Notes under the pieces: generated by a model | Told to the model about the DNA's origin: nothing | Seen by the model: only the letters and a program-made list of their open reading frames with translations | Database searches by the model: none | In this document: piece after piece, positions 1 to 7,954 of the stretch | Position numbering within the stretch: position 1 is the stretch's first letter | Layout: each line of letters starts with the position of its first letter | Made by a program: the position numbers and the translations under genes | From: Bifidobacterium tsurumiense | GTDB lineage: Bacteria; Actinomycetota; Actinomycetes; Actinomycetales; Bifidobacteriaceae | Assembly: GCF_000741765.1 (NCBI RefSeq) | Contig: NZ_JGZU01000004.1 | Location: 156,816-220,815 of the forward strand | Direction of reading: 5' to 3' | Length of the DNA: 64,000 bases

Positions 1-216
1 GACGATTGCGTCCCCGTGGAAAACACATTGATGCTGGTGAGCGCATGCAAGAAGGCAGGCGTCAGCGTCGAGGCGCATCTCTTCCCGGAAGGCGGCCACG
101 GCCTGTCTTTAGGGACACAAGAAACAGCATGGGGCGGCACTGAAGACAACGTCGTCCCCACAGTCCAATCCTGGATGAATTTGGCCAAGGACTGGATCAA
201 ACGGACATTTGCATAA
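1..216 (+). CDS. alpha/beta hydrolase, C-terminal fragment (cut by window edge)
   Basis: The reading frame is open from base 1 and ends at TAA 214-216, so only the last 71 codons are visible. The segment carries what look like the catalytic Asp region (DDCVPVE at the very start) and the catalytic His in GGHGLSLG (about residue 28), the usual spacing at the end of esterase/acetylxylan-esterase-like alpha/beta hydrolases. The fold assignment is fairly secure; the substrate cannot be told because the nucleophile and oxyanion region lie outside the window. A TetR-type regulator follows 82 bp downstream on the same strand and may control it. Confidence 0.75.
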   Translation, partial: DDCVPVENTLMLVSACKKAGVSVEAHLFPEGGHGLSLGTQETAWGGTEDNVVPTVQSWMNLAKDWIKRTFA

Positions 217-298
217 TCTCCTTCGCATGTGTGCAGTGAATGTGACCAACCACCATATTCGCCGCACGCATGCACTCACCACATCACAAGGAATACCA

Positions 299-1096
299 AT
301 GACAATCCCCGCATGGCAGCGCTTTACCGAAGAGCAGGACAGCTGGCCCAAAGCCTCACGAACCACGGACGAGAATTCCGCACGCAATGCCGCATCCGGA
401 AAGACCTTCGAGAAACGCAAGCGCATGAGCCAGGAAGAGCGACGTCTGCAAATCGTTCAGGCTGCGGTAAAAACCATTGCCACCAAGGGATATTGGGGCA
501 TGTCATTACAAAATATCGCTGATGAGATCGGCATTACCGAAGCGGCGCTCTATCACTACATTTCATCCAAGGATGATCTGCTGAACATGGCTCTGACGGA
601 TTACTACGACACTCCTGATGCCGATGAATACAACGCCCGAACCGCAACCGCCACTGATGTCGACGGACACAGGGTGAGTTTCTATCCGCGTTACTGCCTG
701 AATATTCTGCTCTACAACTTGCAACGACCGGAAATGGTCCAACTGTTTTCAGTGCTCAATGGGGAGGCTTTGCTCCCCGACCACCCAGCGCATTCCTTCT
801 TTGTGAGCCGCCACCAACGCAATTGGGAAATGGTGCGTTCTATGAACTGGGCGCTTCCCGCTTCCTACGATGAAAAGCGTTTCTACCATTTGTATACGCT
901 TGCCATGTCAGCAATGGATGGTTTGCAGTACCGGTGGTTGGGAGATAAGTCATTCAATCTATTGGAAGAATGGTTGCACTGCTCCGATGAGCTATTCCCC
1001 GATGAGCTATGGAGCGGTTTGCGTGACCCGTCCGAGCAAGTAGATAACGATGCATGCCTCCTGCCTCTCACTTTGAATGCCCGAGAAGAGGACTGA
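299..1096 (+). CDS. TetR/AcrR-family transcriptional regulator
   Basis: Protein of 265 residues. The start ATG at 299 has AAGGA at 288-292; the frame stays open upstream to 209 without a better start. After a polar N-terminal tail of about 45 residues comes a TetR DNA-binding domain: RRLQIVQAAVKTIATKGY, then SLQNIADEIGITEAALYHY with the typical ALYHY recognition-helix end, then SKDDLL. The rest would be the ligand-binding and dimerisation domain, whose ligand is unknown. Position directly after an esterase-type hydrolase suggests local control of that gene (inference). Confidence 0.85.
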   Translation: MTIPAWQRFTEEQDSWPKASRTTDENSARNAASGKTFEKRKRMSQEERRLQIVQAAVKTIATKGYWGMSLQNIADEIGITEAALYHYISSKDDLLNMALTDYYDTPDADEYNARTATATDVDGHRVSFYPRYCLNILLYNLQRPEMVQLFSVLNGEALLPDHPAHSFFVSRHQRNWEMVRSMNWALPASYDEKRFYHLYTLAMSAMDGLQYRWLGDKSFNLLEEWLHCSDELFPDELWSGLRDPSEQVDNDACLLPLTLNAREED

Positions 1097-1162
1097 AAAA
1101 GCGCCGTATCGCTCACTACGCTATGCTTGGAAGCTGTAATGACCCCATGATGGGAGGTCACT

Positions 1163-1768
1163 TTGCCCAGCCGCTGCGAGACCAATGGCGTCGAAGCACT
1201 GCGCTTCACGCCTGAAGGCCAATATTTCGACCGCAAAAGCGCTCGTATCAATCCGCATGATCTCGCAAAAACCATAACCGCGATGGCCAATGCAGGTGGC
1301 GGCCGCCTTGCTATTGGAATCGAAGATGATGGGCAAATTACAGGTTTCCACTATGCCGGCGCGCGCACTCCCGAAGAGTTCGAGCGTTGTGCCCAAGAAC
1401 ATTGCGATCCCGCGCCGCAAGTCACTTCGGAGCGTTTTATTGTCAACAATGCGGCATCGGCCATTGATTTTGTGCTCCTGCTCAGCGTTTATCCTTCACG
1501 GCCGCACATAGTGCGCAGAAAGGGTGACAGCAAGGTTTTTTTGCGCGTCTCAGACAAAAGCACTTCGCTTACCGAATACGAAGTCATGGCGGTTATGTTG
1601 TCACGTAAGGAAGGCAAGGTCACTCGTTCGACTTTGGCTTCCCATATCGGCCGCAGCAAACATATTGCAGGACTAACTTTGCAGGATCTCGTTGGCAAGG
1701 GCGTGATGTTGTGGCGCGGCTCCTCGACACATGATCCAAAACAGTATTATGAGCTTGCACACCAATAA
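1163..1768 (+). CDS. stand-alone AlbA_2 (Schlafen-type) domain protein with C-terminal winged-helix-like region
   Basis: Protein of 201 residues with a TTG start at 1163, chosen because GGGAGG lies at 1152-1157 at good spacing. The first ~110 residues match the AlbA_2/divergent AAA-4 domain: EGQYFDRKSARI, then ITAMANAGGGRLAIGIEDDG, where the N-A-GG-x-L-xx-G-I-E-DDG pattern is the family hallmark. The end (LSRKEGKVTRSTLASHIG, then TLQDLVGKGVMLWRG) resembles a winged helix. Proteins of this group are usually described as putative DNA/RNA-binding regulators. It is shorter than most AlbA_2 proteins, which are often 400 residues or more. Function unknown. Confidence 0.75.
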   Translation: MPSRCETNGVEALRFTPEGQYFDRKSARINPHDLAKTITAMANAGGGRLAIGIEDDGQITGFHYAGARTPEEFERCAQEHCDPAPQVTSERFIVNNAASAIDFVLLLSVYPSRPHIVRRKGDSKVFLRVSDKSTSLTEYEVMAVMLSRKEGKVTRSTLASHIGRSKHIAGLTLQDLVGKGVMLWRGSSTHDPKQYYELAHQ

Positions 1769-2007
1769 ATTGAGGGTCTCGGCCATGGAATCGAATATCA
1801 TCCGTACCATCTGCGACCAGCACCAAGCCAACTAGGTACTTGATATTTGAAGCTACTACATTCCATGCGAAATTACCGTACGGTCAGAAGCTTTGCCTCA
1901 ATTGAGCGTATGGCAGCTCACACTCACTCAGAGATGGCATGGCCGCAATGTATGTCAACAGCAACGTCAGAGGCATACCGTTATACAATGTGCCATGCCG
2001 ACTTTCG

Positions 2008-2922
2008 TTATTTGCCAGCCACTTCGGTCATAAAAGCATAATATGCACCGAAAAGGCCTGCATTGCTTGAATGCCTGCAACGCTTTATTGTCGTGCGGAA
2101 ATCCTTCCAATTCTTGTTCTTTTCCAAGGCTGCATTCAACATCGGAACAAGATTGGATTCGCGGCTTATCGCCCCGCCGATCAAAACACATTCAGGATCA
2201 ATAACGGCAACAGTATTGAATACGCCAACGGCGAGGTAATCAACCCAATCTTCAACAATTTTGCGCACTTCAGGTTCATCAAGACGTCGGAAAAGCGAAG
2301 CGGCTGTCACATCAGCCAGCGGAACATCAAATTCCGCTGCATATCGTTCAACCAAGCTGCCTATTGACGCATAGTCATGCAATGGCAGTAACCCGCCTTT
2401 GCTAAAATCAGTGATCATCATGCCCAGTTCTCCAGCACGCCAATCACGTCCGCGGCGTATATGGCCATCCAAGAACAGTGCACCGCCGATTCCCGTTCCA
2501 ACGGTTATCACTGCAAAATCATTGAGATTTTGAGCATTGCCATTGAGTTTTTCTGCCATGGCTACGCAATTGGCATCATTCTCGAGCCAAACCGGGATGC
2601 CTGGCACATATTGCGATAATTCCTGAGCAATGTCATGGTTGAATAACATCCCCAACGACCCTGCGGTAATTGTTCGCCGTTTTGAGGTATCGATGAAGCC
2701 CGGGATGCTGAAGGCTATGCCATCAATGGGTTTGGATCGACGTTTAACAACCTGGGCGATGGCCTCATAGAAACTCTCCGCACTATCCGTCGGTGTTGCG
2801 ATGGTGCTCGGGATTCCAGGCTTATCGCCGGTAAACACCGTATAACGCACAAAATAGGCACCCACCTCGAATGCCAAGATTCGCATTGGAGAAGCCATAT
2901 CGAGCACCAACCTTCTAACCAT
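2008..2922 (-). CDS. ROK-family sugar kinase-like protein lacking the zinc motif
   Basis: Protein of up to 304 residues. In-frame ATGs at 2922, 2898 and 2886 are all possible starts and none has a strong ribosome-binding site; the ROK fold itself begins at MRILAFEVG (2886). Visible motifs are the N-terminal ATP phosphate-binding strand, LENDANCVA (sugar-binding Asn-Asp pair), VITVGTGIGGALFLDG and CVLIGGAIS. After AGELG, where ROK kinases normally have a His and a CxCGxxGCxE zinc site, it reads MMITDFSKGG with no cysteines. It may be a ROK kinase of the zinc-free kind or a protein with altered function. It is convergent with the AlbA_2 gene, and a solute-binding-protein remnant lies upstream. 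Confidence 0.75.
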   Translation of the reverse strand: MVRRLVLDMASPMRILAFEVGAYFVRYTVFTGDKPGIPSTIATPTDSAESFYEAIAQVVKRRSKPIDGIAFSIPGFIDTSKRRTITAGSLGMLFNHDIAQELSQYVPGIPVWLENDANCVAMAEKLNGNAQNLNDFAVITVGTGIGGALFLDGHIRRGRDWRAGELGMMITDFSKGGLLPLHDYASIGSLVERYAAEFDVPLADVTAASLFRRLDEPEVRKIVEDWVDYLAVGVFNTVAVIDPECVLIGGAISRESNLVPMLNAALEKNKNWKDFRTTIKRCRHSSNAGLFGAYYAFMTEVAGK

Positions 2923-3125
2923 TCGTCTATCGTAAACAACAAGTGCAACGGTGTAGCATATCGGTACGCATCACCTCACATGAATTTGCAAGGAGTGCCC
3001 CCGAAAACCGCATCATCGCTATTCTTTAGCGCTATTTATTAACATTTTAATAAGCATTTCAAACAACAAGCCGATAACCGCGAAAGTACGCAAAACACTG
3101 ACATATCTGGCACTTTTCGACGCAT

Positions 3126-3594
3126 ATGTCGGACGTCGCGTCTCAGCTCAATGTCAATACCGTGCTCAATCGCGATATCGACCCGAATACAGGAGCTCCT
3201 TACAACTATCAGATGCGGGATTCCGAATTGGACAAACGAACCACCGCACTGGATCAGGATTGGCAGGAGCATATGGGCGGCCAGCGCACAACCATGGAGT
3301 ATCTGAAAGCCAATAACAAGCTGGCCATCATCCCCGGCGCGACTTATACCACTCCAGATGAGGATTCCGTGGTCTCAGCCGCGCGAGGGCAAATCAAAAC
3401 CACTATCGTCAACGCCTGCTGGCAGGTAGTATTCTCTAGCAGCCCACGCCGAATTCGATTCGACGTGGGCTGTCGCCCAGAAGGAAGTGAATGACTTGGG
3501 TTATGACACTGTATACCAAGTCGATTTGCAGAACAGCAAGGATATGGCGAAGGCACGCCAGTCCATTGCTGCGGAATACAGCGATAGACAATAG
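3126..3594 (+). pseudogene. remnant of an ABC-transporter sugar-binding protein, frameshifted
   Basis: The first part reads in one frame from ATG 3126 (MSDVASQLNVN, NYQMRDSELDKRT, IIPGATYTTPDEDS, GQIKTTIVNACWQVVF). Near 3430-3450 the sensible reading moves one base on and continues as HAEFDSTWAVAQKEVNDLGY, then DTVYQVDLQNSKDMAKARQS, to TAG 3592-3594. The text resembles the C-terminal third of extracellular solute-binding proteins of sugar ABC transporters. There is no signal peptide, lipobox or permease gene, and an in-frame stop lies just upstream (TGA 3099-3101), so this is a decayed 3' end. A good terminator follows at 3607, where the original gene would have ended. Confidence 0.6.
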
Positions 3595-3606
3595 CTTCTC
3601 AGATGA

Positions 3607-3655
3607 AGAGAGTCGTCACTCAAGAAGTTACTAAGTGACGGGTCTCTGCTGTTTT
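3607..3655 (+). terminator. rho-independent terminator after the solute-binding-protein remnant
   Basis: A 14-position stem (3607-3620 against 3634-3647, one mismatch and one wobble) is followed shortly by TTTT. It lies 12 bases after the remnant's stop codon, so it is probably the original terminator of that gene. Confidence 0.65.
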
Positions 3656-3657
3656 GA

Positions 3658-4240
3658 TCAGGAATGGGACGAGTTCTTGTGCTGATGAATCAGATCAATG
3701 CCATGTTCTCGATTCACATCATCAACTTTGCCTTGTTGTTGTGCCTTGAATCGCGCAATATCGTCACCGAATATTTCTTGAGTGAGTTTGCTCGTCTTCT
3801 CCATATTCTCAGCGATTTTTCTCGGGTCATAATATCTTCTTCTCGCTTGGGCATCATATACAGCCCAAATGCCAGATTCGAAATTCCCATCACAGCCCCA
3901 CCAACAGACTGGTAGCAGAATCCTCAGTTACTACGAATGCGGCAAATGACGACACCATTGCCATTACGATGGCCTGCAATATGGGTTTAAGCGGGTTCGT
4001 TGAGTCGTCTCGTCTCTCATGCATACAAAACGCTTGGGAGACGAATGCATTTAATGCTCCACCTGCCAAAGCACCAGCCACAGCTGATACGGCAAGCGTC
4101 GATGAAGCAATTGGATAATGCAATACAAAACATCCAGCGACCCAAACCAATGGCACATACATGATGCACTCCAGTGCAGCAGATGTCATATGCCCTATGA
4201 TCAATTTCTTGATTGGAATTGGTTCCCACTTCTTTTCCAT
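3658..4240 (-). pseudogene. hypothetical membrane protein, apparently frameshifted near its 3' half
   Basis: The start ATG at 4240 (MEKKWEPIPIKK) is chosen for its AAGGTAAGG ribosome-binding site. The first frame runs to TGA 3890-3892 (116 residues) with about four hydrophobic segments (SAALECIMYVPLVWVAGCFV, STLAVSAVAGALAGGAL, ILQAIVMAMVSSFAAFVV). Past that stop, protein-like text continues in a second frame (AVMGISNLAFGLYMMPKREE) and then in a third (DPRKIAENMEKTSKLTQEIF, GDDIARFKAQQQGKVDDV), ending at 3658. The simplest reading is one gene of about 190 codons with two frameshifts. An alternative is that only the 116-residue protein is made. Family not recognised. Confidence 0.45.
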
Positions 4241-4288
4241 TGTCTGCGCCTTACCTTCTTCCCCATATCGGCGACTTGACGGCTCCAT

Positions 4289-4743
4289 CCCACCTCAATT
4301 TTGATCGAACAAATCGCGTTCTAGACCGGCAAGAACAACACAATTTCAAATTGACGTTATTTGTCATTTACAACCTGTGTAAATGAGATTCACTCAGCCA
4401 AGTACTACGAAAATGAGAAAACAGGACTAGACCAACCTCTGACTCTTCTATAGATAGCTTGTTTCTCGCAACCGGTCTACATTATGTATCAGGCATAGCG
4501 ATGGTTCTGACATCGTCTAAATCCTGGCCTGATACCACAGAATCGCCAGGAATGCCTAACGCAATTACCTGAACAATTTCAAACGCACTATTATCGCGGT
4601 CGGGATCTAATGAATATAAAAATAGGAATCCCGGGAAGAAGGTCCCAAATGCGGGGAAATAGGTTGTTGAAGATTACAAGGACCAAGCCCGCAAGATTTG
4701 CTGCAGAACTCGGCGTGGCAGCTTGGAGTTGCCGTAATCAGCT
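4289..4743. other. gene-poor stretch with degraded coding traces
   Basis: There is no intact gene. It holds a dyad at 4364-4386 (listed separately). On the minus strand, 4482-4657 reads as protein-like text (YSLDPDRDNSAFEIVQVIAL, GIPGDSVVSGQDLDDVRT) ending at TAA 4482-4484, but the frame is closed upstream near 4663. On the plus strand around 4670-4735, short readable pieces in two frames (VEDYKDQARKI; FAAELGVAAWS) look like another decayed gene. This fits a region losing genes next to an insertion sequence. Confidence 0.4.
4364..4386. promoter_or_regulatory. inverted repeat, possible operator
   Basis: A perfect 9-bp dyad, TCATTTACA and TGTAAATGA, separated by 5 bases. It sits about 125 bp upstream of the start of the minus-strand membrane gene. 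The size and symmetry fit a binding site for a dimeric regulator; no regulator gene is adjacent, and it could also be chance in AT-rich DNA. Confidence 0.3.
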
Positions 4744-4895
4744 GTGAGTACCATGCATAACGCCCAATGGAAAACCATCGCATTGTGGTGGTGCCTTTTA
4801 TGTATCGCTTTCGCCTTTGCAATCGCAGTGATGTATGGCTCAGGCTTCATTGGCACCATTTGCAATGCGAAGACTTGGTTTTTTGCTGTGCTTCT
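4744..4895 (+). pseudogene. small membrane protein truncated by the IS256 element
   Basis: The open frame begins at GTG 4744 or ATG 4753 and encodes two hydrophobic segments (TIALWWCLLCIAFAFAIAVM and KTWFFAVLL). It runs straight into the left end of the insertion sequence at 4896 and would finish inside it at 4998, so the natural C-terminus is gone. There is no clear ribosome-binding site and the frame is closed immediately upstream (TAA 4735-4737), so the N-terminus may be damaged too. Function unknown. Confidence 0.35.
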
Positions 4896-6256
4896 GGTAG
4901 TGCCCGATTTGTTGCGCAAATTTAGTTTCGCCCGTTTTTGGTGCGGTGTTCAGTTCGCTTCCTTGAGGTTGTCATCGAGTCGGGACATGTCAAGGTAGCG
5001 TATGGCGCTCCAATCGTTTGCCGTGACGTAGCGTATGCGCGCGCATATGAGCATGAGTGCGCTGTTGGAGTCGGGAAAGCTGCCTACGACCCGGGTGCGT
5101 CGCCTGATTTCCCTGTTGAGCCGTTCGATCATGTTGTTCGTCCGGATCCTCCTGCGGTGCTCGGCGGGGAATCCGTCCAGCAGGTAGGTCGTGGTCTCGC
5201 CGATGCCTTCCCTCAGACAGCCGGCCGCGGCCCTGAGTTTCCTTGACTCCATCTCGGACGCGACGGTTTCGGCCTTGTCCAGGGCGGCATGCCGGCTTTC
5301 CATGGCGAACACGGCCTTGAGGGCCGCCGACGCCCATTTGCGATGGCTGGGCGGCACCTTGGAGAGCACGTTGCGCATGAAATGCACCGTGCAACGCTGG
5401 TATCCCGCCTTCGGGAGCATCTCGTTGACGGTGGAGACGAGTCCGGCGCACCGGTCGCCGACCACCAGGCGCACGCCTTTCAACCCGCGTTCGATCATGC
5501 CCCTGACGAACTGCCGCCAGCTGGCGGCATCCTCCTTCATGCCCTCGGCCACGCCGATCACCTCGCGGTGGCCCTCGGCGTTGACGCCTATGGCCACCAG
5601 GACGCTCACGTTTTCCACCGAGCCTCCCCATGAGCGCTTGTGCCATACGCCGTCCATGAACACGTACGGGTACTCCGCTTCCAAAGGCCTGTTGCGCCAG
5701 GTCTCGATTCCCGCGTACACGCGCTTGAGCCTGTCGGACAGGGTCTGGGAGGGCATCCGCTCTCCCCACAGCAATTGGCTGATGTCGTCCACGCGGCGGG
5801 TGGAGACCCCGGCCAGGTACATGTCGATCAGGGATTCCTCGACGCTCTGCTCGCGGCGCCGGTAGCGTTCGATCACAGCGGACTGGAAGATCGCGCCCTT
5901 GAGCTTGGGCACCTTCAATTCGAGCCTGCCCGCCCTGGCCGTCAGCTTGCGTTCGTAATGGCCCGCCCGGTACGCCTTCCTTGCGTCGTTTCTCTCGTAT
6001 CTGACGGCATTGGCTATCTCGTCGGCCTCCGCGTCGAGCATCGCGTTGACGATCTGCTCGACCTTCTCGCGCACCATCGCGTCGAGTCTGGACTCGAACA
6101 TGACGTCATCGAACTGTATCATTTCCTTGGACATGGCCCGTGCCTCTTTCCAATCGCGGTTTTCAATGTTTGGCGACTGAAAATCGTACACGACGCGGGC
6201 CATGTTCACATTCAGGAACTCAAATCACAAAGTGCGCAAGATTTCGGACGTTATCG
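4896..6256 (-). mobile_element. IS256-family insertion sequence, about 1.36 kb
   Basis: A single transposase gene is flanked by imperfect terminal inverted repeats. The left end is GGTAGTGCCCGATTTG then TTGCGCA (4896-4918). The right end, read on the minus strand, is GATAACGTCCGAAATC then TTGCGCA (6256-6234). About two thirds of positions match, and the right end resembles the start of the IS256 terminus (GATAAAGTCCG). I see no 8-9 bp target duplication: the left flank ends GTGCTTCT and the right flank begins GCGAAATC. The element is visibly richer in G+C than its surroundings, which suggests arrival from a higher-GC bifidobacterium. Boundaries rest on repeat matching only. Confidence 0.75.
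4950..6134 (-). CDS. IS256-family (Mutator-type) transposase
   Basis: About 394 residues from ATG 6134 (MSKEMIQFDD), chosen because AGAGG precedes it; ATGs at 6209 and 6203 are in frame but lie nearer the element end. The DDE catalytic triad is visible: Asp in YVFMDGVWHK, Asp in LVVGDRCAGL, and Glu in NNMIERLNREIRRRTRVVG. CTVHFMRNVLSKVP lies between the second Asp and the Glu. The length is normal for the family and the frame has no stops, so the enzyme may be active. Confidence 0.9.
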   Translation of the reverse strand: MSKEMIQFDDVMFESRLDAMVREKVEQIVNAMLDAEADEIANAVRYERNDARKAYRAGHYERKLTARAGRLELKVPKLKGAIFQSAVIERYRRREQSVEESLIDMYLAGVSTRRVDDISQLLWGERMPSQTLSDRLKRVYAGIETWRNRPLEAEYPYVFMDGVWHKRSWGGSVENVSVLVAIGVNAEGHREVIGVAEGMKEDAASWRQFVRGMIERGLKGVRLVVGDRCAGLVSTVNEMLPKAGYQRCTVHFMRNVLSKVPPSHRKWASAALKAVFAMESRHAALDKAETVASEMESRKLRAAAGCLREGIGETTTYLLDGFPAEHRRRIRTNNMIERLNREIRRRTRVVGSFPDSNSALMLICARIRYVTANDWSAIRYLDMSRLDDNLKEAN

Positions 6257-6481
6257 CGAAATCGTCTTCATTGACGGTTTATGCGGCTTAACTCTCCCTT
6301 CCATTGTATCCCCGAATATCAATCATGTAGTGTTTTGACGGTTAGGGAGCGGTGTCGCATGAGTACTGCCGTGAGTTGAAAATATGTATTTCTGGAAGAT
6401 TGAAAGCGCGAAGAAGCATATGAGCCCACGCACAACACAGCGCGGTGAGTATGGCAAGGCTCACCGATACACTCGTGGCTT

Positions 6482-7954
6482 ATGGATGAAGCGATGATGA
6501 CCGAGGCGGAGCGTGCCTCACGACGCGGCGAAAACGCTGCAGTACTCCCTGACGGAAGCCTTGCACCAAGTTCGCGTGGGCGGGGCGTGTTCTATGTGCA
6601 TACTCTGGGTTGCCAGATGAATGTGCATGACTCCGAACGCATCGCAGGAGTGCTGGAAGAAGAGGGGTACGTGCCCGCGAGCGAGCATCAGGTGATCGAC
6701 AAAGATGTCGATCTCATTGTGCTCAATACCTGTGCGGTTCGGGAAAATGCCGCCGAGCGTATGTACGGAACCATAGGTTTGTGGGCCAAACTCAAGAGGC
6801 AGCGTCCCAATATGCAAATAGCCGTGGGCGGATGCATGGCACAGCTTGACCGCGAGCGCATAGCAAATAAGGCGCCCTGGGTTGATGCCGTATTTGGTAC
6901 CAAGAATATCGGCACGCTTCCCCGTCTTCTGGATCAGGCGCGTATCGCAGGCACTTCGCAAGTCAAAGTGGTCGATGATCTGGCATATTTCCCCAGTGAA
7001 TTGCCAACTGCCCGTGCTTCCAAGGTTTCTTCTTGGGTTTCTATATCGGTGGGATGCAATAACACATGCACTTTCTGCATTGTGCCAACCACGCGCGGCA
7101 AGGAGAAGGACAGGCGTCCGGGGGATATCCTCGCTGAAATCAAGCGTTGTGTTGACGATGGTGCCAAAGAAGTCACATTGCTTGGACAGAATGTGAATTC
7201 CTATGGATATTCCATGGGGGATCGGTATGCCTTCTCCAAGCTGCTGCGAGCATGCGGCAATATCGATGGGCTGGAGCGTGTGCGCTTCACATCCCCGCAC
7301 CCTGCAGCGTTTACCGATGACGTTATCGAAGCGATGGCCGAGACACCCAATGTGATGCATCAATTGCATATGCCCTTGCAATCGGGTTCGGACCGAATTC
7401 TCAGGGCAATGCGCAGGTCCTACCGTTCATCGCGCTTCATGGATATCTTGCACAAGGTGCGCGAAGCCATGCCTGATGCGCAAATATCCACCGATATCAT
7501 CGTTGGTTTCCCCGGCGAAACAGAAGAGGATTTCGAACAGACCATGCGAGTGGTCGAGGAAGCCCGATTCTCCTCTGCATTCACCTTTGAATACTCTCCA
7601 CGCCCAGGAACACCGGCTGCATCAATGGAGCAGTTGCCAAAAGACGTCGTTCAGCGCCGATTCGAACGTTTGGTTGAATTGCAGGAGAGGATCACGGATG
7701 AAGAAATGCGACGTTTCGAAGGACGTGATGTGGAGGTCATGATTACCGGAACGCAAGGTCGCAAAGACGCGGATACACATCGTGTCACAGGGCGTGAGCG
7801 CACCGGAGTATTGGTGCATGTCGGCGTTCCCGAAGGGCAGGAAATGCCGCAGATTGGCGATTTTGTCACTGCTACGGTCACTCATGCCGGCAAGCATAAT
7901 CTGATTGCGGATCCCGATCTCAAGATGGGACAGACTTATGTCATTAGGCGTTGA
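6482..7954 (+). CDS. miaB: tRNA-2-methylthio-N6-isopentenyladenosine synthase MiaB
   Basis: 490 residues. A radical-SAM methylthiotransferase that adds the methylthio group at C2 of isopentenyl-A37 in tRNAs reading UNN codons. The N-terminal cluster cysteines are C44 (HTLGCQMN), C84 (NTCAVREN) and C118 (VGGCMAQ). The radical-SAM cluster is CNNTCTFC (C192, C196, C199). A TRAM RNA-binding domain closes the protein (about 420-490). ATGs at 6482, 6494 and 6497 are all possible starts, none with a strong ribosome-binding site. The 3' end overlaps miaA by 17 bases, so the two successive tRNA-modifying enzymes are coupled, although MiaA acts first. Confidence 0.95.
   Translation: MDEAMMTEAERASRRGENAAVLPDGSLAPSSRGRGVFYVHTLGCQMNVHDSERIAGVLEEEGYVPASEHQVIDKDVDLIVLNTCAVRENAAERMYGTIGLWAKLKRQRPNMQIAVGGCMAQLDRERIANKAPWVDAVFGTKNIGTLPRLLDQARIAGTSQVKVVDDLAYFPSELPTARASKVSSWVSISVGCNNTCTFCIVPTTRGKEKDRRPGDILAEIKRCVDDGAKEVTLLGQNVNSYGYSMGDRYAFSKLLRACGNIDGLERVRFTSPHPAAFTDDVIEAMAETPNVMHQLHMPLQSGSDRILRAMRRSYRSSRFMDILHKVREAMPDAQISTDIIVGFPGETEEDFEQTMRVVEEARFSSAFTFEYSPRPGTPAASMEQLPKDVVQRRFERLVELQERITDEEMRRFEGRDVEVMITGTQGRKDADTHRVTGRERTGVLVHVGVPEGQEMPQIGDFVTATVTHAGKHNLIADPDLKMGQTYVIRR

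Noticed and set aside
3444..3475. Inverted repeat around GCCCACG/CGTGGGC as a regulatory site
   Set aside because: It lies inside the readable coding remnant and is only a 7-bp match with a 15-base gap; chance is likely.
4990..5769. 259-codon Arg/Gly-rich frame on the minus strand
   Set aside because: It overlaps the transposase in another frame and has the composition expected from a GC-rich shadow frame; no family features.
6518..7381. 287-codon minus-strand frame opposite miaB
   Set aside because: Antisense to a fully conserved gene; His/Cys-rich text without domain features.
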